A DNA stretch of 64,000 nucleotides from Anaerolineales bacterium UBA6055. GTDB lineage: Bacteria; Chloroflexota; Anaerolineae; Aggregatilineales; Phototrophicaceae. Both the position numbers and the translations under genes were made by a program. The notes under the pieces were generated by a model, which was not told the origin of the DNA, ran no database searches, and saw only the letters and a program-made list of their open reading frames with translations. Of the stretch, positions 53,731 through 63,425 are shown piece after piece. Numbering within the stretch: position 1 is the stretch's first letter; each line of letters opens with the position of its first letter. Location of the stretch: the NCBI GenBank assembly GCA_002428985.1, contig DIYL01000061.1, positions 207,180 through 271,179 of the forward strand. The letters run 5' to 3'.

Positions 53731-54816
53731 TTATGTTTCTGAACGCTCACTATCGGACAAAATACCCAGCGGGTTATTAGGATCAACATCATCAGCAAAC
53801 GGTTTGTTGCGGATTACATTGGTCACCTGATAGACGGCACCCAGCCAATTATTAAAGATCGCTTTGGCGGTATCGCCCCATGTATTATCAAGATATTCTA
53901 AAAACGCATCGTCAGGGAATTCTGGCAAAGGATCCTCATTTTCAATCGCCAATTGTGCTTGTTCCAGATATTTATCGGCAATTTCACGGGCTTCAACTGA
54001 AAAATAATTTTCAGGATAAGGGGGTTGATCACCCTGCCCATCCAGATACAGCATCACATCACGTTTATACTCTTTGAGCAAACTATTGATGTCATATTCA
54101 GGATGTCCTTGAAAGTACACCATCCGCAATTGATCGGGACTGACTGCCATATGGACTTCATCATCAAAACTACGAATCAGCACGGTTAAATTCGCATCTG
54201 TAAACTGTTTTTCTGTAATTGTATTCCAGCGGGAATGTGGGACGTCAAACCGCGTGTTAATCTCGCGCAAAAGTGGGTGGAAGGGCTGTGTGACACGGTG
54301 CTCAAATACACCCCACTTTTTAGTTTCACGGGGTTGGCGATCAATTTGATAGAAGTATTTCATCAGCGCATGGGTCGATAAACACGAACACATCGTCGAG
54401 GTAACATGATCTTGTGCCCACTCGATGACTTCGGTGAGTGGTTGCCAGAAATTTTCTTGATCTAGACTGGGGTTGGCGACATTTGCCCCTGTGATAATCA
54501 GTGCGTCGAGCCCTTCTTCTTTGACTTTATCAAATGTCGTGTAATATTTTTCGATGTAGGCTTGTGTTTCGTCACTACGGATCAGCCCCGGTACAGAAAA
54601 AATATGCACATAAAATTGAGCGATCTGATTGCTATTACCGACCAAGCGCATAAACTGGCGTTCTGTCACTTGCAATGCTGCATCTGGCATCATATTTAAC
54701 AACCCGACATGTAACTCTCGTATATCCTGTTTGAGTGCACGGTCTAATGGCAGGATCTCTTGTCCGCGTTGTTTCAATCGATTAAAACTTGGCAAGTTGT
54801 TATGGGCAACTAAAGG
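53731..54816 (-). CDS. metA: Homoserine O-acyltransferase (MetA)
   Basis: Acylates homoserine in the first committed step of methionine synthesis. The class-I glutamine-amidotransferase-like fold shows the catalytic Cys145 (STMCSCLSTHAL, equivalent to E. coli Cys142), the oxyanion segment KKWGVFEH, and the His/Glu pair in YFQGHPEYD. The N-terminus LPSFNRLKQRGQEIL and LNMMPDAALQVTERQFMRL is classical. GGAG lies nine bases before the ATG at 54816 (361 aa). The acyl-specificity position (E. coli residue 111, Gly for succinyl and Glu for acetyl) appears to be Ala114 here, so the acyl donor cannot be assigned. Confidence 0.93.
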   Translation of the reverse strand, partial: PLVAHNNLPSFNRLKQRGQEILPLDRALKQDIRELHVGLLNMMPDAALQVTERQFMRLVGNSNQIAQFYVHIFSVPGLIRSDETQAYIEKYYTTFDKVKEEGLDALIITGANVANPSLDQENFWQPLTEVIEWAQDHVTSTMCSCLSTHALMKYFYQIDRQPRETKKWGVFEHRVTQPFHPLLREINTRFDVPHSRWNTITEKQFTDANLTVLIRSFDDEVHMAVSPDQLRMVYFQGHPEYDINSLLKEYKRDVMLYLDGQGDQPPYPENYFSVEAREIADKYLEQAQLAIENEDPLPEFPDDAFLEYLDNTWGDTAKAIFNNWLGAVYQVTNVIRNKPFADDVDPNNPLGILSDSERSET

Positions 54817-55025
54817 CATACAACATCGCTCCAATTTCATATGACAGGTCAATTTAATTAGCTAGCTGGTGAGTATAACACAGCCTCTTCAATATGGTAT
54901 ACGTCACAAGTGTATACACCAAATTTATACACCCGCCCCTCAACCCGCCCTCAAGACGGGAGACAACCCGCCTACTTTCGTTCTATTCTGGAATCAACTT
55001 AAACAAACAACTCAGGAGCGCAAAA

Positions 55026-55190
55026 ATGAACTACTCACTACAAGAAATTGAACTCAATAAAGAATACCGCAACCGTATTATTGCTGATGTAGCTAAAGCG
55101 AATCAAGCTACCACAGCCAAGAAGCATCAAAACAGTAAAACAGTTAATTTGGTCAAATTTATCAGTCAATTACTTGTCACACTCAAGTAA
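55026..55190 (+). CDS. Small protein of 54 aa
   Basis: A short gene with a strong ribosome site: CAGGAG lies seven bases before the ATG. The peptide is basic and helical (YRNRIIADVAKANQATTAKK). No family recognised. It lies 30 bases upstream of a membrane-anchored TPR-like gene that also has a strong ribosome site, so the two are probably one operon. Confidence 0.65.
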   Translation: MNYSLQEIELNKEYRNRIIADVAKANQATTAKKHQNSKTVNLVKFISQLLVTLK

Positions 55191-55220
55191 TTCAACCGAA
55201 CGCAAAGAGGAGACAAACAC

Positions 55221-55706
55221 ATGTATCTTTCAAGATATAACAGATCAGAAATTTCCTTGCGACCTCGAGAAATCAATGAATGCGAGGGTGTGTTGACGGG
55301 TTTACCTAATTGGTTGAAATATAGTCTACGTATCTGGATGATCTTATCATCGGTGCTTTTACTCGGGTATTTTGTCATGAGTGTTCTAACGGTAAATGGT
55401 GATGTTGCTGAGATATCGCAAGAAGTCAATCTGGATGTGTTCGAAATCTACTCAGATGATAATGATTGTCAGCTATCCCAGATCCTTTATGTCATGAATC
55501 GATTTTCAGAAGCACTCAGCCCATTAGGCCAGTGTATAGAGGAGAATCCAGACAACTTCCAATCACGGTTACATCGCGCTATCATCCTGACTGAACTTGA
55601 ACGTTATCAGGAGGCACAAGACGACATTATTTATCTTCAAGAACTGAGCCAAGACGATCCTCAACTAACTGAAATTTTAATACAACTTGAGGATGCTACA
55701 AATTAA
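55221..55706 (+). CDS. Membrane-anchored TPR-like protein, 161 aa
   Basis: A short cytosolic tail, one transmembrane helix (LRIWMILSSVLLLGYFVMSV) and an outer helical domain with a TPR-like repeat (EALSPLGQCIEENPDNFQSR, then LTELERYQEAQDDI). GAGGAG precedes the ATG. Function unknown; it may be a small scaffold. Confidence 0.7.
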   Translation: MYLSRYNRSEISLRPREINECEGVLTGLPNWLKYSLRIWMILSSVLLLGYFVMSVLTVNGDVAEISQEVNLDVFEIYSDDNDCQLSQILYVMNRFSEALSPLGQCIEENPDNFQSRLHRAIILTELERYQEAQDDIIYLQELSQDDPQLTEILIQLEDATN

Positions 55707-55798
55707 ATGAAATTGGCGATTCGACAACTTACCGATTAACTCTACCAGTATTAAGTCGATACTGGTATTGGATTTTCTTCAACGTTCCTCAAAAATGC

Positions 55799-58438
55799 TT
55801 AATTTGAATGCGTCTTGATCTCGTCTACGAGTGTTTTTACCACATCGTACCAAATGTTGACTTTTGCTTGCCCTCGTTTTCGTATATTTTGATAGTCGTT
55901 TTGATCAAAATGTTCCCGTAGTTGTTTATCAAGTTTTAAAGCAAGCGGGTGGGTCTCACACCAAAGACGCGTGTGTGGCATACTACTGACAAGACCAAAC
56001 ATGTCTAGAGCACGTTCCGGCTGACCATGTTGTGCAAAAATTACGCTTTTAACAAAGAGCATTTGTAAAACCCCTTGGGGTTGCAGCACATCAAAGCCTG
56101 CAAGGAGGATTTTATCAATCAAAATATCTGCATCTTGATAGCGTTCTAGTCCACAAAGTGCCATACTGCGCATAAGCATCGATTTTAAATCATCGTTATG
56201 ATCTGATAAAACCTGTATCTCATCAATTGTATCAAGCGACGATTGGTATTGTTCTTGAGCTAATTGAATCCGAGTGCGAATTCCTAAAGCTACCATCATT
56301 TCAGAGGTTCTACCGCTCTCAGTTGCCTCTTCATAAGCTATTTCTCCGAGAGCTGTGGCATTATCGAAGTGGTTACGGTAAAGATCGATATTCACCAACC
56401 ACGATAGTGTATTTGTTTTCCCCCACCACCAATTCCCACCAATTTTTTCATAACAAGCTAAAGACTCACGAAAGTACTTCTGAGCAACGTCTACCGTACC
56501 TATGGCTAGTTCGAAGATTCCAAGGTTTTGTGCTGTTTGTGCTAGACCATCTGGGGTTCCTGCCTGACGAAAAAAGTCATAGGCTTCTTTATTAAGTTGG
56601 TATCCTAGACTTAGATCATCAAGGTTTGTAGCATGAATGACCCCCAGGATACTTTTTGACCAAGCCTGCCCCCACAGATCATCTTTTTCTGCAAACAGTA
56701 TTAATGCTTCTTCAAGTAATATGCGTGCATGTTCTGCTTCTCCCTGCCAAAACATGATGGTACTCAGCCTATAGAGATTCAGAGGTAAGCCAGAACAACT
56801 CTTACATTCACGTAAAGTAGTGATTATGGGTTCGACTAATTGTTGGGCTTGCGTAAAATTACCCATTTTCTCGTAAATATATCCTTGTTGTGCCAAAAGT
56901 CGTTCCCACAACTCTTGGTTTATACGCCCTTCAAGTATAGTTGTCGCCCTATAGAGCGTTAGAATTTCTTCACTGCGACTTCGCAATAGCGAAAAAAATG
57001 ACAAACTAGTTTGTATCGCATCGAGTGCAGATTGATTGATTTGTTCAATTGCCCATAACCATGCAATACGGACATTTTCGAAATCACCTTCAATCGTATC
57101 TAATGCTTCAACCTGTCGATAATCTTTGAGAGAATCTTCGAGTGTCTGCATTTTGCTGGCATAGTAATCCATATGGTGGTTGCGTGTAAGGTCGCTTTCT
57201 CCGAGCTCTGCAAGTTTTTGTTCTGTAAACTGTCGAAGCAATTCATGTAAATCATAGCGTCCAGTTTTATCCATCTGGAGCAAAGACCGATTAATAAAGG
57301 ATTGCAAGTTGCGGAGAGTAGCACCCGTGACCTTATTGGCTGCTGTACGGTCAAACCCACCACGGAATACAGCCATTTTGGCTAAAATGATTTGTTCCGT
57401 TGCGCTTAATTTTGTCCATGTACTATTAAAGACAGCCCGAATACTTTGTTGGCGTTCGGGAATATCGCGCATATCAGTTTCTAAAAAGTTGACGTTCTTT
57501 TCAATCTCGTTTGCTATTTCATGGATTGGCAGAACATCCAACCAACTCATGGCTAATAGAATCCCAAGTGGCATACCCTGTGTTAAACGGCACACCCGCG
57601 CGACATAGTCAAGATTTTCAGATGTGATATCCCATGCTGGCTGCATACGTTGTGCTGTTTGCACGAGTAGTTGTACCGCATCATATTGCAAAGCATCTTC
57701 CGGCGTTTCCCATGTCGGGAATTCCATACCCTTTAGTACATAGACTGCTTCGCCCAGCAAATTCAGTTTTTCGCGGGATGTGGCGATAATTTTGACATCA
57801 GGAGCAACTTGCAAAATTTCGTTGATGATCGGGACACCATCAAGTAAATGCTCCCAATTATCCATCAATAACAACATATGCTTGTTCGAGAGAAAATCGA
57901 GGACCTGTTGCTGTACGTCACTTCCATCATTACTGAAGTGAAAACCGATTGATTTTGCGATTTGTGGCACGATATTGTTAGGGGCGGATAGAGGTTGTAA
58001 CGCAACAAAATAAACCCCATCTGTATAATTATTGATCTGTTGCTCACAGGCTTCTAGGGCAATACGGGTTTTACCCATGCCACCCGGCGCAAGAATCGTC
58101 AGCAAACGCACACCTGATTGGTTAATTATCGCATGAATGTCATCTAACTCGTTGTCGCGCCCGATAAACGATGTTGTTTGGCGTGGAAGATTATGTCGCG
58201 GATGATGCTGGCGTTCGACAACTGGCTCGTCTTCGTTCAATAATCCCATCTCGTTGGCGCGTTTAACAATTTCGCTACGATTATTGGTGTCGAATTTACT
58301 ATTCAGTTGGCGGATATACCACTTAACAGTGCTCAGGGCGAGAAACAATTGGTCGGCGATTGATTTATTGGTATGACCTTCGGCGAGTAAAGTAATAATT
58401 TCCAACTCGCGATCAGTGAGTGCATCAAGAACAGGCAT
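55799..58438 (-). CDS. STAND/NB-ARC regulator with N-terminal LuxR-type HTH and TPR-like repeats
   Basis: Transcription regulator of 879 aa. The LuxR-type helix-turn-helix is at the N-terminus (LTDRELEIITLLAEGHTNKSIADQLFLALSTVKWYI in part), not the C-terminus as in MalT. It is followed by an NB-ARC/STAND ATPase: Walker A GGMGKT, Walker B HMLLLMDNWEH, and sensor IIATSREKLNL. The C-terminal half consists of TPR-like repeats that would sense a ligand or partner. ATP-dependent oligomerisation on DNA is inferred from the family. Divergent from the small gene at 58806. Confidence 0.9.
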   Translation of the reverse strand: MPVLDALTDRELEIITLLAEGHTNKSIADQLFLALSTVKWYIRQLNSKFDTNNRSEIVKRANEMGLLNEDEPVVERQHHPRHNLPRQTTSFIGRDNELDDIHAIINQSGVRLLTILAPGGMGKTRIALEACEQQINNYTDGVYFVALQPLSAPNNIVPQIAKSIGFHFSNDGSDVQQQVLDFLSNKHMLLLMDNWEHLLDGVPIINEILQVAPDVKIIATSREKLNLLGEAVYVLKGMEFPTWETPEDALQYDAVQLLVQTAQRMQPAWDITSENLDYVARVCRLTQGMPLGILLAMSWLDVLPIHEIANEIEKNVNFLETDMRDIPERQQSIRAVFNSTWTKLSATEQIILAKMAVFRGGFDRTAANKVTGATLRNLQSFINRSLLQMDKTGRYDLHELLRQFTEQKLAELGESDLTRNHHMDYYASKMQTLEDSLKDYRQVEALDTIEGDFENVRIAWLWAIEQINQSALDAIQTSLSFFSLLRSRSEEILTLYRATTILEGRINQELWERLLAQQGYIYEKMGNFTQAQQLVEPIITTLRECKSCSGLPLNLYRLSTIMFWQGEAEHARILLEEALILFAEKDDLWGQAWSKSILGVIHATNLDDLSLGYQLNKEAYDFFRQAGTPDGLAQTAQNLGIFELAIGTVDVAQKYFRESLACYEKIGGNWWWGKTNTLSWLVNIDLYRNHFDNATALGEIAYEEATESGRTSEMMVALGIRTRIQLAQEQYQSSLDTIDEIQVLSDHNDDLKSMLMRSMALCGLERYQDADILIDKILLAGFDVLQPQGVLQMLFVKSVIFAQHGQPERALDMFGLVSSMPHTRLWCETHPLALKLDKQLREHFDQNDYQNIRKRGQAKVNIWYDVVKTLVDEIKTHSN

Positions 58439-58805
58439 TCAAACCCTTGCTTAATCAAATATGATATATGATCAAGTATAACGCATTGTCTATGCTAACG
58501 CGTGATTTCGCCTATTAATATGAGAGTATAGTAAACCGCAATCTCATATAAATTAAACGCCTTAAGGAACGACAATTGGATATAACGCTACAATATTGTT
58601 AGATTTGCACAATATCTGAGACATTACAATACAACAACCGTATAACTAAGTAGAGTTAGGATTTTGCACGGAATATCAAAATTACATAAGTATTTTGAAA
58701 ATCATGTGCAAAATTCCAAGATTAACGTTAGAATCCCACACACAGTCTTAGTGGAAAGGAGCAGGGTAAATTTGGGATCGTGTCAGCCAATTTGCCCAGA
58801 TAGAT
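58439..58805. other. Divergent intergenic region with folded ribosome-site leader
   Basis: About 367 bases between the STAND regulator and the 76-aa gene. It probably holds promoters for both. The right end carries an AAAGGAG followed by a hairpin and then the ATG (separate entry). No RNA gene recognised. Confidence 0.5.
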
Positions 58806-58808
58806 ATG
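58755..58808 (+). promoter_or_regulatory. Hairpin between a strong Shine-Dalgarno and its start codon
   Basis: AAAGGAG lies at 58755-58761. GGGTAAATTTGG (58764-58775) pairs with CCAATTTGCCC (58787-58797), leaving one bulged T and an 11-base loop. Only two bases separate the SD from the stem and eight separate the stem from the ATG at 58806, so folding would bring the spacing to about ten bases. An in-frame stop lies just upstream, so no longer start is possible. Confidence 0.55.
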
Positions 58809-59036
58809 GATAATCGAAAAGTATCTGAACTGACCGTCAGCGAACTACAAGAACTCATCAAATCTACTGTTCAAAAATCTGTCGCTGAAGTGATGATTGA
58901 ATTTGCAATTGTCGCCGATATCGAAGCACAAATCGCCTACGAAGCTGAAATGAATGATCTCCTCAGGCATGAAATGCAATCCTACAACAATATGCCTGCG
59001 CTCGATATAACTGGCTCACCAGCAGTTGACGACTAA
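58806..59036 (+). CDS. Small acidic helical protein, 76 aa
   Basis: The protein opens VSELTVSELQELIKSTVQKS, a pattern common in small helical proteins and antitoxin-like proteins of Cyanobacteria and Chloroflexota. The rest is acidic and helical with a disordered tail. No toxin gene is adjacent. The only possible start lacks a nearby SD but has a hairpin-bridged one upstream. Confidence 0.65.
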   Translation: MDNRKVSELTVSELQELIKSTVQKSVAEVMIEFAIVADIEAQIAYEAEMNDLLRHEMQSYNNMPALDITGSPAVDD

Positions 59037-59048
59037 ACGTTAACGCAT

Positions 59049-59084
59049 TGAGAACTAGCTAAACACATACGTAGCTGGTTCTCA
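59049..59084 (+). terminator. Stem-loop after the 76-aa gene
   Basis: TGAGAACTAGCT pairs with AGCTGGTTCTCA (one wobble), a 12-bp stem with a 12-base loop. No T-run follows, so termination is likely but not certain. Confidence 0.55.
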
Positions 59085-59119
59085 CTTCCGTATTCAATAA
59101 CTTAAGAAAGGATCACACG

Positions 59120-59635
59120 ATGCACGTCTGGGATGCAATCCAAACGAAGCGCGCCATCCGCGAATTTAAAGATGAACCCCTATCTGAAGAACATGTTGAG
59201 CGCATTTTACAAGCGGGGCGTCGCTCACAAAGTTCGAAGAATAGCCAACCGTGGCATTTTATCGCAGTGCAAGATAAAGAGCGTCTGCAAAAAGTATCCG
59301 AATTAGGTGACTGGATGGGGCATGTTGCAGGGGCGGCACTATGTATAGTGATCGTCGTTCCAGAAGAAAATGATCGTACCATCTGGCACTTTTTTGATGC
59401 CGGACAAAGTGCATCGTACATGCAGTTAGCGGCTGTCGAAATTGGTGTGGGGTCGTGCCTTGGCACAATTTATAAACCACAAGAGGCTAAAGACTTACTG
59501 GGTATCCCTGATGATCATCAGACCCGCCTTGTGATTTCATTCGGGTATCCAGTTGATGAAAGCAAAGTCCAAAAACCACTGACCGCTTACAAACGTCGTG
59601 ATCTGGATGAAGTTGTACATTGGGAAACGTGGTAA
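59120..59635 (+). CDS. Nitroreductase-family flavoprotein
   Basis: FMN-dependent oxidoreductase of 171 aa. FMN-contacting residues appear in KTKRAIREFKDE-like form (AIQTKRAIREFKDEPL), RRSQSSKNSQPWHF, and IGVGSCLGTIY. The length is at the short end of the family, typical of small NAD(P)H:flavin-linked members. GAAAGGA precedes the ATG. Substrate unknown. Confidence 0.92.
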   Translation: MHVWDAIQTKRAIREFKDEPLSEEHVERILQAGRRSQSSKNSQPWHFIAVQDKERLQKVSELGDWMGHVAGAALCIVIVVPEENDRTIWHFFDAGQSASYMQLAAVEIGVGSCLGTIYKPQEAKDLLGIPDDHQTRLVISFGYPVDESKVQKPLTAYKRRDLDEVVHWETW

Positions 59636-59681
59636 GTGCGATTAATCGCCCATTGATAGATGACGAAATACAAAAGTCTTT

Positions 59682-59711
59682 GCAGGGTAAGGTTTGCAAA
59701 CCCTACCCTAC
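59682..59711. repeat. 30-bp palindrome, GGTTTGCAAACC family, copy 2
   Basis: The core GGTTTGCAAACC is flanked by GGGTAA and CCTACCC arms with two mismatches. It shares core, length and end bases with 41256-41285. It lies between the convergent nitroreductase and ABC-F genes. Confidence 0.75.
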
Positions 59712-59742
59712 AGGAAACTCTAAAATTTTAACTCAGCCATGA

Positions 59743-61653
59743 TTAATCCACGAATTTACCCCACTCATCCATCGTTGCTTCAAGGGCGGCTTCAGTTTGG
59801 GTATAAGCAGACCCTAATTCTGTGACTTTATCCGTATTGCCATTGGCGCTGGCAGTTTCAAGGTCTGCGCTAATTTGCTCTAATTTTAGTTCCAATTCTT
59901 CAATTTTGGCTTCCAGTTCAGCAACTTTTTGTTCGACTTGATACGGCGTGAGTCCATGTTTTTTCTCTGAATAATTCGCACCGTTGTTGCTGTTGGATGA
60001 TCCGTTTTGTTTGGCGAGTTTTTCGGCTTCAGCTTGTTGTGCTAGTCGACGATTACGCGCCGTGACAAATTCCTGATAGGTGCCTTCAAACACGTTGAGC
60101 TTCTGTGGGGAGACATCCCATACTTGTGTCGCCAACGAATCGATCAGGTAGCGGTCGTGACTGACCAATAAAATTGTACCTTCAAATTCTTCGAGGACGG
60201 CTTGCAAAATTTCTTGGCTATCAATATCAAGGTGGTTGGTCGGCTCATCGAGTAGCAGTAAATTCGCACCCTGCAATGCCAACTTAGCTAATGCAACCCG
60301 TCCACGTTCTCCACCCGAGAGTGTTCCCACAGACCGGAAGACATCATCATTGCTAAACATAAAACGTCCGAGCAAATTACGCGCCTCAGATACAGGCATG
60401 GGTTTTGCATCCGTGATTTCATCTAGGATCGATTTTTTAGCATCGAGTGTTTCGTGTGCTTGAGCAAAATAACCGATTTTGACATTGGCACCTAATCGAC
60501 TCTCACCATCGAGTGCGTCTAATGTGCCAACGATTGTCTTGAGCAATGTCGATTTGCCGACACCGTTTGGCCCGATAATCGCGACAGTTTCGCCGCGTAT
60601 CACCAGCACATCTGGTACATTGACGAGGGGATTATCGTCTTGATAACCGACGACCAGATCATCCGTGATGATGACTTGATCGCCACTACGTAAATCGGTA
60701 CTGATGTCGAGTTTCATGGTTTTGCGGTTGCGTGGCGCAGATTCTAAGATTTTGCCCCGTTTTTTCATCGTCTCTAATTTTTTCAGGCGACCTTTTGCTT
60801 GTGCCGTCCAACGACTGCCCATGTGCTTGCGGATATAATCCATCTCTTTGGCGATGAATTCTTGCTGAGCATCAAATTTCTTTTGGAGTAGTTCACGGCG
60901 CTCTTCACGTTGTTTGAGATAATGCGTGTAATTCCCACGATATACTTCGAGATGTTTAAACTCCAACTCCCATATAGTCGAAGCGAAGTTGTCAATAAAA
61001 TAGCGATCATGGCTGACTGCTAAAACTGCCCCTGAAAATGACTTCAAAAAATTCTCCAGCCATTCCACAGCATAAATATCAAGGTGGTTGGTCGGCTCGT
61101 CGAGGATCAGTAAATCGGGTTCTTCTAGTAACAGACGACACATCAACGCGCGGGTTTTCTGCCCACCGGATAATGTTGGGAGTGTTTGTTCATATTCTTC
61201 TTTGGTAAATCCGACCCCCGTGAGCACCATCTTGATGCGCGTTTCATAGGTATATCCACCAAGGCGTTCAAACTCCGCCTGCAATGGCCCGTAGCTTTCG
61301 AGTGCTGCATCGTAGGTATCGGGATCCGCCATTTGCTCTTCTAATTTAGCAAGCTCCGCTTCCATCGCTCTTAAGTCTTCAAAGGCTTTGAGTTGTTCTT
61401 CCCATATAGTATGCTCGCCCGCTAGTTCAGGGCGTTGTGGGAGATACGCCACACGGGTTTGTTTGGCTTTGGTGACTTGTCCATCCGTTGGAATATCAAG
61501 CCCAGCGAGAATATTAATTAGGGTAGTTTTGCCTGCACCATTCGGACCGACGACAGCGATGCGTGATTTTGGTGGGACTTCCGCTGTCAGCTCACTAAAA
61601 ACTTCATCAGGTCCATAAAATTTACTAACTTTATTGGCAACAAGGAGTGTCAT
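59743..61653 (-). CDS. ABC-F family ATPase
   Basis: Soluble protein of 636 aa with two tandem ABC domains: first Walker A GPNGAGKTT (about 36), signature LSGGQKTR; second Walker A GPNGVGKST (about 359), signature LSGGERGR; both followed by LLDEPTNHLDI. The linker between them (FDAQQEFIAKEMDYIRKHMG) is the P-site tRNA interaction motif region. The C-terminus is a coiled coil (VAELEAKIEELELKLEQI). ABC-F proteins bind ribosomes and relieve stalling or confer antibiotic resistance. No membrane helices. Confidence 0.95.
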   Translation of the reverse strand: MTLLVANKVSKFYGPDEVFSELTAEVPPKSRIAVVGPNGAGKTTLINILAGLDIPTDGQVTKAKQTRVAYLPQRPELAGEHTIWEEQLKAFEDLRAMEAELAKLEEQMADPDTYDAALESYGPLQAEFERLGGYTYETRIKMVLTGVGFTKEEYEQTLPTLSGGQKTRALMCRLLLEEPDLLILDEPTNHLDIYAVEWLENFLKSFSGAVLAVSHDRYFIDNFASTIWELEFKHLEVYRGNYTHYLKQREERRELLQKKFDAQQEFIAKEMDYIRKHMGSRWTAQAKGRLKKLETMKKRGKILESAPRNRKTMKLDISTDLRSGDQVIITDDLVVGYQDDNPLVNVPDVLVIRGETVAIIGPNGVGKSTLLKTIVGTLDALDGESRLGANVKIGYFAQAHETLDAKKSILDEITDAKPMPVSEARNLLGRFMFSNDDVFRSVGTLSGGERGRVALAKLALQGANLLLLDEPTNHLDIDSQEILQAVLEEFEGTILLVSHDRYLIDSLATQVWDVSPQKLNVFEGTYQEFVTARNRRLAQQAEAEKLAKQNGSSNSNNGANYSEKKHGLTPYQVEQKVAELEAKIEELELKLEQISADLETASANGNTDKVTELGSAYTQTEAALEATMDEWGKFVD

Positions 61654-61704
61654 AGGTGTTTTAAGGTTCGCTAATTGGACATCATGCCCCGCATTATATC
61701 ATGC

Positions 61705-61729
61705 GACTATCCAATCAATAAGGATAGTC
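61705..61729. promoter_or_regulatory. Inverted repeat between divergent genes
   Basis: GACTATCC and GGATAGTC arms separated by nine AT-rich bases, between the ABC-F gene and the histidine kinase gene. It could be an operator for either. No evidence beyond symmetry and position. Confidence 0.4.
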
Positions 61730-61876
61730 CGGTAAAACTGAACCAAACCTACGTCAATATTGCTTCACAATCTTGATCATTTGCTTTAATTTTCTTTTTC
61801 AAACAGACTATCATGTGATTTCAATCATTATCATGCAAAAAATGTCATACAATGATAACTGTAATGTAGGCGATAA

Positions 61877-63292
61877 ATGGCAGTAATTATGATTGGTGAT
61901 GCATTGCAGACGCTTTTTAAGCAACCTGCTCTGATGTGGGAGGGGTTAATTCGCCCTAATCCCAAAATTACAAAGAGAGAGCAAAAGCAACATGCCCGTT
62001 TATTATCTGGGATGTTGATTGTTGCATCGCTGGTTCTTTCATTGATCGTGATAATTGTTGGGCTATTGGATGCACGTGACCTCACAAGTAGTGCCGTTAT
62101 CGTTGCCTATGTTACGATCACATGGTGTCTTGTTTTATATTTTATAAATCGTGCTGGATACTTTATGTGGGCACGCCGCTTATTTATCATCTATTTTGGT
62201 GTAGTGCTCACAGCTCTTGCTTACATTGATGGCACACCCTCAGGCATATTGCCTTTTGCTGTTATCCCTGTGATGCTTGTAGGCATTTATTATCCGGGCA
62301 AATGGATTTATGTAGCGGCAACAATTGTACTGATAACAACTTTTTTGCTAAACCAGATGATGTATACTAGCGACCACTTCTGGGATCTGCAAGTTGGTTG
62401 GTATTTTCTGATATTTGCCTGTGGATTGAGCATTGTTTTTGTGCACCATAAATACACACTCGAAAAAATCCATATCCAAAATTTAGAGGATGCAAATTAC
62501 CAATTACGCGAATCTGAACAGTTGTTAGAACAACGTGTCGCCGAACGTACGGCAGAGCTTCAACAAGCATATGAAGAGATGGAAGCTCTAAACCATATCA
62601 AGGACGAATTCGTCTCTAATGTCTCGCATGAATTACGCACGCCGATTAGTAGTATCAAATTACAGATGTATCTCCTCAAACAAACAAGTGTGCCTCAACA
62701 AGAAAAATATATTAATGTACTCAACCGCGAAACAGATCGGCTCAACAACTCAATTGAATCCCTGTTGCAATTATCACGCCTTGACCAAGATCACCATAAA
62801 CTGGATTTCAAAAAGATCAACTTAAATGAGCTGGTTGAACAATATGTAGCAGACCGTAAAATTTTAGCAGAAACAAAACAACTGACCTTGCAATCGATGC
62901 CGGAAGTTGAAGACGGAGTATGGATATTAGGTGATGCCAATCTGATCGGACAAGTGCTGAGTATTTTATTGACGAATGCATTTAATTACACGCCTAATGG
63001 CGGGTGCATCACCGTCACTGCATCTATTATTTCTGAGCATAATGCAGTCAAGTGGGGTCAATTGAGCATACAAGACACAGGTATTGGCATTGCACCTGAT
63101 GAACAAGCGAAGTTGTTCACACGTTTCTATCGTGGGAATGCAGCGATTGAACGTAAGATTTCAGGAACAGGACTAGGGTTATCAATTGCTAAGGCGATTG
63201 TGGACACGCATCATGGTCGCATCAGCGTACACAGCACCGGCATTCCGGGTGAAGGTACAAATTTTAATATACAGTTACCCTTAACAAAATAA
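61877..63292 (+). CDS. Membrane sensor histidine kinase
   Basis: Protein of 471 aa. Five or six membrane helices occupy residues about 50-195, followed by a coiled coil (LRESEQLLEQRVAERTAELQ), a HisKA domain with the phospho-acceptor His251 in SNVSHELRTPISSI, and a HATPase_c domain with the N box (LLTNAFNYTPNGG), G1 box (QDTGIGIAPDE) and G2 box (GTGLGLSIAKAIV). It lacks an adjacent response regulator, so it is an orphan kinase. MIGDAL at 61889 is an alternative start. The membrane part resembles 7TM-type or MASE-like sensors with no clear ligand. Confidence 0.95.
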   Translation: MAVIMIGDALQTLFKQPALMWEGLIRPNPKITKREQKQHARLLSGMLIVASLVLSLIVIIVGLLDARDLTSSAVIVAYVTITWCLVLYFINRAGYFMWARRLFIIYFGVVLTALAYIDGTPSGILPFAVIPVMLVGIYYPGKWIYVAATIVLITTFLLNQMMYTSDHFWDLQVGWYFLIFACGLSIVFVHHKYTLEKIHIQNLEDANYQLRESEQLLEQRVAERTAELQQAYEEMEALNHIKDEFVSNVSHELRTPISSIKLQMYLLKQTSVPQQEKYINVLNRETDRLNNSIESLLQLSRLDQDHHKLDFKKINLNELVEQYVADRKILAETKQLTLQSMPEVEDGVWILGDANLIGQVLSILLTNAFNYTPNGGCITVTASIISEHNAVKWGQLSIQDTGIGIAPDEQAKLFTRFYRGNAAIERKISGTGLGLSIAKAIVDTHHGRISVHSTGIPGEGTNFNIQLPLTK

Positions 63293-63425
63293 AGTTCACG
63301 TCAATGTAGCTTCAGTTTCCTCCCAAATGAATAGAAACACATTCGAATCAGCCACAGATTCATATGTCAGATGATACAAATTGGGATGTAGTCGCACTAT
63401 TTTTAGACTGCCCACTTTTTCCTTC
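63293..63425. other. Stretch between the histidine kinase gene and the CRISPR region
   Basis: No gene, repeat or RNA recognised in this 133-base stretch, which would form the leader-distal flank of the array. Confidence 0.4.
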
